A stretch of 64,000 nucleotides of DNA from Nostoc sp. ATCC 53789 (GTDB lineage Bacteria > Cyanobacteriota > Cyanobacteriia > Cyanobacteriales > Nostocaceae): contig NZ_CP046703.1 of NCBI RefSeq assembly GCF_009873495.1, positions 4,754,501 through 4,818,500 of the forward strand. The letters are read 5' to 3'. Every line of letters starts with the position of its first letter. Within the stretch, counting starts at the first letter, position 1. The notes beneath the pieces are model-generated. The model searched no databases, was not told where the DNA came from, and saw only the letters and a list, made by a program, of their open reading frames with translations. A program made the position numbers and the translations under genes. Shown here piece by piece: positions 1-8,600 of this stretch.

Positions 1-76
1 TTATTTAGATGGTCGTTTTGGAGCAGTTCCGTTTCTCCCATCTGAAGAGGAAATGATTTTACAGGGTGATGAGTAG
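1..76 (+). CDS. C-terminal end of an AAA-family ATPase (RloA-like), partial
   Basis: Only the last 24 codons are inside the window, read in the frame that starts at base 2 and ends with TAG at 74-76. The peptide contains GRFGAVPFL, which resembles the C-terminal tail of the ABC/AAA-type ATPases that usually sit immediately upstream of RloB. The stop codon shares one base with the GTG start of the next gene, so the two are almost certainly one operon with coupled translation. The family call rests on a short tail plus the neighbour, so it is inference; the ATPase motifs lie outside the window. Confidence 0.6.
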   Translation, partial: YLDGRFGAVPFLPSEEEMILQGDE

Positions 77-708
77 TGCCAAGAAAGTTAAATCGTCGTC
101 CACCTAGCAGGAATATTGCTCAGAAAATACTAATTGCTTGTGAAGGAAGTAAAACAGAACCAATTTATTTCAATAGTATCCGCAATGAATTACGTTCATC
201 AACTTTAGATATTATTGTATTGCCTCATCAAAACAAAACTGATCCACGTAGCATTATTGAAAGACTCATTGAAGAACGACAGCAGAGAGAAGATAACCAG
301 CAGTGGAGTAAAGAAGATGAGGCTTGGGCTGTTTTTGATGGAGATGAGCATATTGAAAAGAGTCTGGAAAATTGGCAAAGTGCAATAAATCGGGCTACAA
401 GCCAAAAGATTAATCTCGCAATTACAAATCCTTGTTTTGAACTCTGGTATTTAATTCACTTTCAAGACCATTTTGCACAAATCAATCGTGATAGGTTAGT
501 TAATTTACTCGGCAAGCATATACCCAACTATGACAAATCAATGTGCTTGTATCCAAAACCATTGAAATCATTAACTGAACAAGCGATTCAACGTGCTGAG
601 AAGATGGCAAAGCAGATAGAACGGAATGAATTATCTGAGCATTCAAATCCCTGCTGTAGAGGCTTGCCTAAACTGATTAGTAGTTTATTAAGCTTAGAGA
701 ATAGTTAG
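76..708 (+). CDS. rloB: RloB-like protein (Toprim-like, probable anti-phage effector)
   Basis: A 210-residue protein with the RloB hallmarks: CEGSKTEPIYF near residues 22-32, an acidic FDGDEH near 88-93, and NPCFELWYLIHF near 117-128. RloB was named for genes inserted in restriction-modification loci and is usually paired with an AAA ATPase, as here. The EG(x)nTEP plus DxD pattern is compatible with a Toprim-type metal-dependent nuclease fold, as in OLD and PARIS-type pairs; that is inference. GTG is the likely start because it overlaps the preceding stop (TAGTG). Its target and mechanism cannot be told from sequence. Confidence 0.85.
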   Translation: MPRKLNRRPPSRNIAQKILIACEGSKTEPIYFNSIRNELRSSTLDIIVLPHQNKTDPRSIIERLIEERQQREDNQQWSKEDEAWAVFDGDEHIEKSLENWQSAINRATSQKINLAITNPCFELWYLIHFQDHFAQINRDRLVNLLGKHIPNYDKSMCLYPKPLKSLTEQAIQRAEKMAKQIERNELSEHSNPCCRGLPKLISSLLSLENS

Positions 709-976
709 AAAAATTTATCTGTATTACTTGATTGTACAGAATAAACGCTAGTTAAATTCAGCTAAAAAAACTAAAATTAATAGGCTTATGATAAATATTG
801 TTTAAGTTGAATCACAATTTAGATAAAATGTTCCCGTTTTTGATCAAAATATTTTTTGTTTTCGATAAAGCTTACTTCACAAACTTGGGAATAATAAACT
901 GTGCCTGAGAAAAATTTTAAATGAATCTCAGCATATTACGTGTGTTTATATCGGCGCTTCAAGGAGCAAGTTGTTA

Positions 977-1786
977 ATGAAAGTAAGTTTATCAGGGATT
1001 AAGCTAGGTTGTGCAATTCTTAGTGGCAGTTATTTAGCAGCAGTGACGATCGCTTTAAGTGGAACAAGTGCTTTTGCTGCTCAATTCATTACAATTGAAA
1101 GCACTGGTACATTATCAGGAACAATCGAACTTCCCAGAAATAATCCGAATTTTAATAACAGTATTACTCGTATTGATACGGATGACACTGGAACTTATTA
1201 CCGGAACTTAGGTACTAACAATAATCCTAATTATGTTCCTGTATACCAGTCAGACTATTTACAGGTAGAAACACGCTCTGATGGAAGTCTGCATTACTTT
1301 GTCGACTTTAAAGGTATTCCCTTTGTCTCGTTCGATGGTGTTCTCACATCGCCGGTTCTCTCTGGTGGTCAGTTGACACCCTATAAATACCAAGGACAAT
1401 TAGCAGGAACCAAATTTCAAGGAGTAGTTCAGGATGAATTTAATTTCATAAAAGCCTTATACGCTGGTACTGTCACCGATCCAGACACCGGAAAGCAGTA
1501 TCAGGGCACTTTTGAAGTAAGTGGATATGGAATGCGATATAGCGATCGCAATGGTAGCTCAACTCCCACAGTCTTTGATTTCCAGTCTGATATCCCAGGT
1601 TCGCCAACTGTAACATCCTTGAACATCACTAATGCTACCCTGGCGAATTTAAGAATCAAAGTACCTATTGATGAAACTTCTATTCCAGAACCTGCTAGCA
1701 TTCTCGGCACTTTTTTGGTAGCTGGTTTTGGTATGGTTTTGAAAAGAAAAAAACACATCTGCCCTAAGAAGATGTTTTTAAGGTGA
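977..1786 (+). CDS. PEP-CTERM sorting-domain exported protein
   Basis: About 269 residues. An N-terminal signal peptide (hydrophobic stretch then SAFAAQF, cleavage near residue 35) is followed by a beta-rich, Thr/Asn/Ser-rich domain I do not recognise. The C terminus has the PEP-CTERM signature: IPEPAS, a short hydrophobic segment, then a KRKK basic cluster. In known systems this tail is processed by an exosortase, and the protein is released or surface-attached, often with exopolysaccharide. AAGGAG at 961-966 could serve ATG at 977 (10-base spacing) or TTG at 971 (4 bases); I prefer the ATG. The ten residues after the basic cluster are unusually long for the family. Function unknown. Confidence 0.75.
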   Translation: MKVSLSGIKLGCAILSGSYLAAVTIALSGTSAFAAQFITIESTGTLSGTIELPRNNPNFNNSITRIDTDDTGTYYRNLGTNNNPNYVPVYQSDYLQVETRSDGSLHYFVDFKGIPFVSFDGVLTSPVLSGGQLTPYKYQGQLAGTKFQGVVQDEFNFIKALYAGTVTDPDTGKQYQGTFEVSGYGMRYSDRNGSSTPTVFDFQSDIPGSPTVTSLNITNATLANLRIKVPIDETSIPEPASILGTFLVAGFGMVLKRKKHICPKKMFLR

Positions 1787-1823
1787 GAAGCTGGTAAGTT
1801 TTATAATCACACAGGATAGTTTT

Positions 1824-1857
1824 AAAAACGAGCCGAACTAGCAAAAGTCCGGCTCGT
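1824..1857 (-). terminator. Rho-independent terminator, minus strand
   Basis: An 8-bp inverted repeat (ACGAGCCG at 1828-1835, CGGCTCGT at 1850-1857), extended by AACT/AGT near the loop. On the minus strand it is followed directly by a run of T (1824-1828 region). It sits 7 bases past the stop of the minus-strand gene and 40 bases past the PEP-CTERM gene, so it mainly ends the former and may also block read-through from the latter. Confidence 0.75.
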
Positions 1858-1863
1858 GTTTAA

Positions 1864-2238
1864 TCAATCATCTATACGCAGTAGCTTGCGGTAAAACGGT
1901 TGTGAAAAATCGGTCAAGCGATGGCGTTTATAGTTGTCCATAACTTCAATTAAAAAATTAATAAACTCGAAACTAGCCATCATTAGTTCGTAACTCAAGT
2001 CAGCATTGCCATCAAACTGAATTCGGCAACGGGTTAAGTCTGAGGGTAAAGTAGCAACATTCCAAGATGCGACAAAAGGGACATGTTCGCTAGCTTCTAT
2101 CTTCCGGTGTCCCTCCAAAACCCCTTTTTGATAGAGACTGATGGCATAGGGTAAAAAATTGCGCTTAGTACCTTGGACGTAAGGTAAGTAAACACTAGCT
2201 TGTTGTTGATTAGCAGGCTGGAGTTGCTCAATAGACAT
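1864..2238 (-). CDS. conserved cyanobacterial-type hypothetical protein
   Basis: I do not recognise the family. The 124-residue soluble protein has a Gln-rich N terminus, a central SWNVATLP segment, a helical SYELMMASFEFINFLIEVM stretch, and a basic C terminus (KRHRLTDFSQPFYRKLL). There is no signal peptide or membrane segment. The amphipathic, motif-like composition, ATG start and adjacent strong terminator argue for a real gene. Nothing around it indicates a role. Confidence 0.65.
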   Translation of the reverse strand: MSIEQLQPANQQQASVYLPYVQGTKRNFLPYAISLYQKGVLEGHRKIEASEHVPFVASWNVATLPSDLTRCRIQFDGNADLSYELMMASFEFINFLIEVMDNYKRHRLTDFSQPFYRKLLRIDD

Positions 2239-2324
2239 GGTTAAATATTCCTCAAGTTAGTTGGCAACTAGGGATATTAGTGGATGTTAGTAGTGTTCCC
2301 AAAAGATGTGTCTAAAGCACATGG

Positions 2325-2470
2325 TAGAAAGAGGGAGTGGGAATTGGGAAGAGGACTTGGGGACAAGGAGAATTGGGGACAAGGGGAAAGACTTGTTTCA
2401 AGTTCTCACCTCTTGTCCCCTTGTCCCCTGCTCCCCGCGCCCAGCCCCTCTGCCTCTTCTCATACTCCAT
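2325..2470. repeat. low-complexity G-rich/C-rich inverted repeat
   Basis: A purine-rich arm built from GGGGACAAGG-type units (2330-2390) is mirrored by a pyrimidine arm of CTTGTCCCC-type units (2400-2460). Such TTGGGGACAAGG/CTTGTCCCC arrays are typical of intergenic repeats in Nostoc-type genomes. A 62-codon open frame across it encodes only repeat-derived Ser/Pro-rich sequence and is not called. Confidence 0.6.
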
Positions 2471-2557
2471 AAATGAAGTTACTGCTAAGAAATATTAAAA
2501 TTTCGGTTACAATAAGGCTGCATTAACTTTGATCGCAGCTGGGCGCAATAACATAAC

Positions 2558-2865
2558 ATGAAAAAACCACACTATAAATTTGTGGATGTTATTATTGCTA
2601 TTTCTTCCAACAATAAGCTGCTGTCACCTTGGTATGACTTTGCCTAAACCGGAATTCTCATTAGAGAAAGTCCGACTCTACAAGCTTCCTCCCCAAGTGG
2701 GTATCAAAGGAATCAAGCCTCTGTCTAAGAGTAGCAAAGGTGGTTAATGCTAAGTAATTACCCAGAGTGACAGTGACAACAAAAGTAGTCCCGGCGGCTT
2801 TTGGCTTAGGGATAGCGGGTATTGCAGTTTGCCCATTCCGATTAAAATCGGGAAAAGTAGCTTAG
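2558..2865 (+). other. gene-poor leader with three overlapping or adjacent tiny ORFs (possible pseudogene remnant)
   Basis: Between the G-rich repeat and the glycosyltransferase there are three short frames with protein-like composition: 2558-2647 (29 codons, begins MKKPHYKF), 2634-2747 (37 codons, begins MTLPKPEF, overlapping the first in another frame) and GTG 2773-2865 (30 codons, with FGLGIAGIAVCPF). None has a clear ribosome binding site. The order fits one degraded gene broken by frameshifts, or small peptides in the leader of the downstream gene. I recognise no family; confidence is low. Confidence 0.3.
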
Positions 2866-2931
2866 GGATATTTGTCCGTAAAATTACTAACTGTAGACAA
2901 ATACTGGTTTTTGAATCAAGCAACCTAACCT

Positions 2932-4338
2932 ATGCCAGCGAATTCCTGGCCCGAAGAAGATTCTTATCAAGAGCTTGATCCGCTCAACTCCTTGTTGTCT
3001 GACCTATCAGTAGATGAGGAGTCAGTGTTAGAGACAGATCCTATGTCTCTACCATCCCGGTTTCAAGGTCGTAGAGGCAAAGCAGCTCTAGTCTTGACTA
3101 TCGTCTGGAGTGGCACGATCGCTCTACATTTAGTTTCTTGGGCTTCCATATTTATTCTAGGACTGACCACTATTCTAGGATTTCATGCCTTGGTGGTCGT
3201 GTTTACTAAATCTCGTCGCTATCCAAAAGAAATACAGGGAGATTTGCCCTTTGTATCTGTGTTAGTAGCTGCGAAAAATGAAGAAGCAGTAATTGCAAAA
3301 TTAGTCAAAAATCTTTGTAACCTGGAATATCCAGGTGGGCAGTATGAAGTATGGATTATTGACGATCACAGCAGTGATAGCACGCCACATTTATTAGCAG
3401 AACTAGAACAGAAACACGAGCAACTGAAAGTATTAAGGCGTTCAGCAGAAGCTAGTGGCGGTAAATCAGGGGCGTTAAATCAGGTGTTGCCTCTGACAAA
3501 GGGCGACATAATAGCAGTATTTGATGCTGATGCCCAAGTGACACCAGACTTACTGCAACAGGTAATACCTTTATTTCAGAGAGAAAAGGTGGGGGCGGTG
3601 CAGGTGCGAAAAGCGATCGCCAACGCTAAAGATAACTTTTGGACTAAGGGGCAAATGGCCGAAATGGCCCTTGATACCTGGTTTCAGCAACAGCGCACTG
3701 CCCTTGGCGGTATTGGCGAACTGCGGGGTAATGGTCAATTTGTCCGGCGTTCAGCCTTGGAAAGCTGCGGTGGCTGGAATGAGGAAACTATTACCGATGA
3801 TTTGGATTTGACAATCCGCTTGCATTTGGATAAATGGGATATTGAGTGTGTTTTCCATCCAGCAGTGCAAGAAGAAGGTGTGACAAATGCGATCGCACTT
3901 TGGCATCAACGCAACCGATGGGCAGAAGGTGGTTATCAACGCTATCTGGATTATTGGGATTTAATTCTCAAAAACCGCATGGGAACGCGCAAAAGCTGGG
4001 ATTTGCTGATTTTTATGCTGATTATGTATATCTTACCTACAGCAGCAGTACCAGATTTGTTGATGGCGATCGCGCGTCATCGTCCACCAATGTTAAGTCC
4101 CATTACAGGCTTGTCCGTTACCATGTCGATGGTAGGGATGTACACAGGTCTAACGCGCATACGTCAAGATCAGAAATTCTCACTTTCTACATATCTTACG
4201 ATGCTGGTGCAAACCCTGCGTGGCAGTTTATATATGTTGCACTGGTTGGTCGTCATGAGCAGTACTACTGCCCGGATGTCGGTAAGACCAAAGCGCCTAA
4301 AATGGGTGAAAACCTTGCATACGGGGCATGTGGAATAG
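2932..4338 (+). CDS. mgdA: family 2 glycosyltransferase, probable beta-monoglucosyldiacylglycerol synthase
   Basis: A 468-residue membrane glycosyltransferase. The N terminus has two hydrophobic segments (about residues 52-100). The GT-A domain follows with SVLVAAKNEE, IIDDHSSD (nucleotide-binding Asp), DADAQ (DxD, metal), TDDLDL (catalytic acid region) and QRNRW (acceptor site, Q/RxxRW). Two to three more membrane segments close the protein. This layout is that of processive GT2 enzymes. Length and the N-terminal RGRRGKAAL region resemble the cyanobacterial Sll1377-type enzyme, which makes the precursor of galactolipids from UDP-glucose and diacylglycerol. The GT2 call is firm; the substrate is inference from remembered family features. 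It stands alone, with a strong terminator behind it. Confidence 0.7.
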   Translation: MPANSWPEEDSYQELDPLNSLLSDLSVDEESVLETDPMSLPSRFQGRRGKAALVLTIVWSGTIALHLVSWASIFILGLTTILGFHALVVVFTKSRRYPKEIQGDLPFVSVLVAAKNEEAVIAKLVKNLCNLEYPGGQYEVWIIDDHSSDSTPHLLAELEQKHEQLKVLRRSAEASGGKSGALNQVLPLTKGDIIAVFDADAQVTPDLLQQVIPLFQREKVGAVQVRKAIANAKDNFWTKGQMAEMALDTWFQQQRTALGGIGELRGNGQFVRRSALESCGGWNEETITDDLDLTIRLHLDKWDIECVFHPAVQEEGVTNAIALWHQRNRWAEGGYQRYLDYWDLILKNRMGTRKSWDLLIFMLIMYILPTAAVPDLLMAIARHRPPMLSPITGLSVTMSMVGMYTGLTRIRQDQKFSLSTYLTMLVQTLRGSLYMLHWLVVMSSTTARMSVRPKRLKWVKTLHTGHVE

Positions 4339-4370
4339 CCCCTTTGGGGAATTAAAAATTAAAAATTAAA

Positions 4371-4407
4371 AATGCAAAATTACCAAAAATAATTTTGCAT
4401 TTTTTTA
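4371..4407 (+). terminator. Rho-independent terminator after the glycosyltransferase
   Basis: A perfect 12-bp stem (AATGCAAAATTA at 4371-4382, TAATTTTGCATT at 4390-4401) with a 7-base loop, followed by a T run to 4406. The insertion sequence begins two bases later, so it inserted right at the T tract. Confidence 0.85.
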
Positions 4408-4408
4408 T

Positions 4409-5573
4409 CCCACATTCCGCAGGTTAGTTAAGAAAGAAGATAATATTTTCGACAAGGAGCGCCAAAAAACTGAAGAATCCATTGCCTTTCATGGGTTAAG
4501 TTGGCAATTTGCTTGATTTGGGAGACGGTAACCAAATGAATTGACATAAAACATTGGAACACCCAACGTAAGGTGGGAGTAGAAGTTGGTTTACCCAACT
4601 GATTATCAATAGTTTTTTTTGCCCGTTCTAAGGCTTGACGTAAAGCTCTTTGACCCAGACTATAAACAAGCAAGCACAAACCCATAATCATTGCTAATGC
4701 GGCAACTCGCTCAGTCGAATTGAGAAAGACACTGGAAGTAAAAAATAAAGGGTCTTTGAGAAATCGGAAACCACGCTCAGTAGACTGCTGTGCCTTATAT
4801 TCACGTAAAACATCTTCATCGCTGAGTTCTTCGGCATCGAGGACATTGGTCGCTAAAATAAATCTTCCAGCGCGTTTGGTTTCGATGGCGATGGCTATTT
4901 CCTTGGGTTCTAGCGTGGCATCGACTTGGTAGTAAAAGGTAGGGGCAGCATCCTTACTGGGTCTACCACGTCCAGTATGTTTTTTTACTTCCTTAACCTG
5001 GATATTAGCCAGTTGGTGTAAGGGCAACTTAGAACTGAGCCGTTGTGCCGCAATCAGAGCATCTTTTGAGCAAGCAAATTCTTGGTTTGACAACTGCCGA
5101 AGTTCGGATTGGGCAACTGATAACTTTTTAATTAAACGTTTTTCCAACTGCTTGAGGTCAGCTTCTTTTCTGGCTTGACTTTCGTTAGTCCCGCCTCATA
5201 TAATTTGTCCAATACTCGACCCAAACGGTCATCGTTTAAGTGTTCTGGACGTATTCCTTCTCCTAAAAGATGCTCGGTAGCTTTGCCTACGAAAAACTTT
5301 TCAAACAAATATAACGGCGCACTCACGAATCCTAATCCGTTTAAAATCATTGCTTTTACAACTTGACCTGCACTGATGATTTCTTGAGAGTGAGTTCCCA
5401 GCAGTCGGTTAATTTGTTCTACTAAATTCATCTCATCACAGATGCCTGCGACTATGCCGCAGTGGTCAATATCCTGTACCCTGATATTTAATGATGCTGT
5501 CATGCTTCTAAAATGCAGCATTTAGGTCATTTTCAAAAATACAGCATTTACGAGCGCACCTGCGGAATCTGGG
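4409..5573 (-). mobile_element. IS1634-like insertion sequence, internally deleted (1165 bp)
   Basis: The ends form 16-bp terminal inverted repeats with one mismatch: CCCACATTCCGCAGGT at 4409-4424 and ACCTGCGGAATCTGGG at 5558-5573. They are flanked by a 6-bp direct repeat TTTTAT (4403-4408 and 5574-5579), which fits a target-site duplication. The single transposase gene inside is broken and lacks its centre. IS1634-family elements are normally about 1.5-2 kb, so this copy has lost roughly 0.5 kb or more. It could move only with a transposase supplied in trans. Confidence 0.85.
4428..5503 (-). pseudogene. IS1634-family transposase, frameshifted with central deletion
   Basis: The N-terminal fragment (from ATG 5503, MTASLNIRVQDIDHC, the DUF4277-type head) reads to a stop near 5132. 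The C-terminal fragment reads in another frame from the ESQARKEADL segment (upstream of 5147) to 4428. It has the late DDE-type signature YKAQQSTERGFRFLKDP, with the catalytic Glu, plus a hydrophobic LAMIMGLCLLVYSLGQRALR stretch. The central region that should carry the first two catalytic Asp residues is absent. The junction lies near 5175, where GLTK of the head meets ESQA of the tail out of frame. About 365 codons remain of some 500-560 normal for the family. Not functional. Confidence 0.85.
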
Positions 5574-5626
5574 TTTTATCAGAAGAATGGGTTTTAAACC
5601 CCGTGCTTCACGCAATGCTTTAATTG

Positions 5627-8600
5627 TCACTCATCATCAACTTCTGATTCCTCTACCCATTCAGGTGTAGCTATGGAATCGGAGAATTCTGTTGAATCCT
5701 CAGTGAAACGGATAATTTGTCCGTTGAAGAATTCTGCTAGACGTTGAGCAGCGATCGCAACTTCATCAATTTCCCAATCAGATCCGGGTGTTCGCTGTGG
5801 CGCTGGAGGCAAAGTTTGCGCCCCATTTCTATTTGCCCCGTTTCCACTTGCTCCATTTCCACTTGCTCCATTTCCATTTACCCCATTTCCATTTGTCCCA
5901 TTCCCATTTTTTGCTAGCGGCTCAGTTTTGAATGGTGCTGGTGCTGGCGTTGCTGGCTGTGGTACTGGCGCTGGAGGCGAAATTTGCTGGCTGTAACTAG
6001 GAGTAGCTGGTTGCTGAACACGACTAGAGTCTTTTGGCGGAGGAGTTTTCCTAGCTGAGTTAGGAGTTACAGAGCTTATTTGTTCCAGATTTACCTGAAC
6101 TTCACACCCAAAAGTCTGCTGGAAAGCAGCCTTCATCATCGGGAGATCAGACTTAAGTGTTTCATACCATTTAGATCCTTTAACAGCAATACGCGCTACA
6201 GTACCGTTAAACTCTATTAGCTGGCACATTTGCCCCAGTAAAGCTTGTCTGGAAGGCATTGGAAAATTAGCCCGCACCTGTTGCCAAACCTGCGTTAAAT
6301 CATATTGTGCTTCTCCAACAACTTCTGAAGTTACTGCTTCAACGTTCGCAGGCGATACGGGTACAGTTACAAGTTCTGGGGTTGGTGGTGAAACTGAGTT
6401 AGGAGCAGAATTGTGATTTGTTTGCTGTTCAACTGCGCCAGATGAAGTGACAGGCTCATTTTGGGCAATCGCTACATGATGGTTTGTAGTCACTGAGCCT
6501 TGTCGAAGTGTAGAGTTATGATTTGTTTGCGGTTCCGTTACCGGTAAAGAAGAGACTGCATGATTTTGGGTAACTGCTGGAGGATAGCTTGGAGATACAG
6601 CAGGTGGGTTAACTCGCGGCGCGATATTTGGAACTTGTGGTTGAATATTTGCCGTCGCACTGGGTAACAATCCTAGTAATGTTACTTCCAACCACAAACG
6701 CGGCTGGGTGCTGTTTTTAATTTGCACTTCAGCTTTTCGTAGGTGTTCCTGTCCTGCCAAAATCACGCTCATATCGAAGTATTGAGCAAACTCAACCAAC
6801 GCCGTCCAGGTTTGCTGAGTACAAGCAACTAAATCGTGGCGGTTCGGTGCTGTTTTGGCTATGAGTAAATCGCGGTAGAAAGCGGCGAGATTTTGCAGAA
6901 GAATTAGGGGTTCTCGACCACGATCAAGAATTTTGTGGGTACTGTCAAGAACTGCTTCAGGTTTATCTTGAGCGATCGCATTTAGAAGTCCCAGTAAGTC
7001 CTGTTCGCTTACCGTCCCGACCAAATCCCAAACTCTATCTGGTGTCACTTCACCCGCTAACAAACCCAATTGATCGAGTAAGCTTTCGGCATCTCGCAAC
7101 CCTCCCTGAGAAAGTTGGGCTACCAGGGTTACGGCTTCGGGTGAAATATGAATGCTTTCATAAGATGCGATCGCACTTAAATGCTTAACCATCGCCTCTA
7201 ATTGAATACGTCTAAAATCAAACCTTTGACAGCGCGAAATAATCGTTGGTAACACCCGTTGCGGGTCTGTTGTCGCCAATACAAAAACCACGTGTCTCGG
7301 TGGTTCTTCTAGGGTCTTAAGTAGCGCATTGAACGCTTGGGTACTGAGCATGTGGCAATTATGTACCAAAAGCCCGTTTGCTACAAAGTTATGATTATCT
7401 GCTACTTCAATATCGTAAACTCGCTCAACCCCAGCGAGGTGAACAGATTCGACTGTCTCCAAACTTGTAATCCATTGAGGGGATGGAATATTGTTTAAGG
7501 TCTGCGAGCCATTTTCTACTGGTGCTTGCGCCCATCTGGATGTAGTGGTATGTTTTGCCTGTACTACTTCTGGTATAAAACTTTGTTGCGGCTGAATATC
7601 CCATTGCTGTAAGCCAACTGGCGATGAGTTGATTTTCAGCGCCGGAGAATCCTTCTGTATGCAATTGAATTTGTGGACTTCCTTGTGGACTGAGACTGAG
7701 TGAGCCATCATCCATGTACCACCAAGCAAGTCCTTCTGGGGTAATTCGATTAAGCCAGTCCATAGAGACGAGCTTTTTATCCCCATTTGGTTTAACGATT
7801 TCCAAGACATCTTTGAGTTGGGGATGACAAGCGGTGTTACAGGTAACTGATATGTTCCCGTATCCTTTGTTACCTGTAATTCGCAGTTTTGGACGCAATT
7901 CTTCAAGGCGATAAGCTTTGTATTCCAACCATTCTTGCTGCTTTTCTGAGTGTGTCCAACACAATCTGGGGAATCTGCTGTATTTATTGGGATAACTGAT
8001 AGAGCAATCTCCAAGTAAGGTTCCGTAGATAAGTCCAAGTGCGTTTGGCTGGATAACTGCCGCATCCGCAAGGAACTTTTCTGTTCTAAGTTTCCAGATT
8101 CCGTGTCCTTTTTTATATGGATGTTTTTCCCAACGAGACTGGATGCTGATGATTCCTCGTCCTTTTTTTTGTAAAAAGGTTGGGATATCGAGCTTTTCTC
8201 CGCACCCGCAAGCACAGAAAGGTCGGAGTAATTCGGCTTGTTTAAGGATAGATTCCAAGTCGTATGATTTTTGCCCAGATGTATTGCCTTTAAATTGGTG
8301 TCCGCTAACAAACCTTCGGGTGCGTCCATCGATACCAAATTTGTAAATGAGGATGCCGCATCCGCATTCACAGGGGATAGTATCTTCACTCCTTCTTTTA
8401 CGTCCTTTGCTGGTAGCCATCCCTGATTTGTCCTAATTAAATGATTACCCGTACATCTAATTTCTCTATTAGTTGTTTTGATAACCAGGGTTTGTCTTTC
8501 CCCTTGATCTAACCACCTGACAACTTTCTTGAATTCCCACTTACCTAATGAGTCGTTGTAACTCAGAACCTTCTTATCTTTAATTTTGGGATCATCAATT

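Noticed and set aside
2284..2472. 62-codon ORF
   Set aside because: It consists of G-rich/C-rich repeat sequence and encodes low-complexity Ser/Pro stretches.
2662..2679. GAGAAAGTCCGACTC resembling the RNase P RNA P4 motif
   Set aside because: The rest of RNase P RNA, including the 3' P4 strand, is absent, and the bases fit a small protein-like frame.
3846..4355. 169-codon ORF overlapping the glycosyltransferase
   Set aside because: Shadow frame of a clear family 2 glycosyltransferase; composition not protein-like.
7425..8420. Idea that the two frames result from sequencing errors in an in-frame intein endonuclease
   Set aside because: Two compensating errors would leave about 330 codons of wrong-frame sequence without a stop, which is improbable; kept only as a possibility to test.
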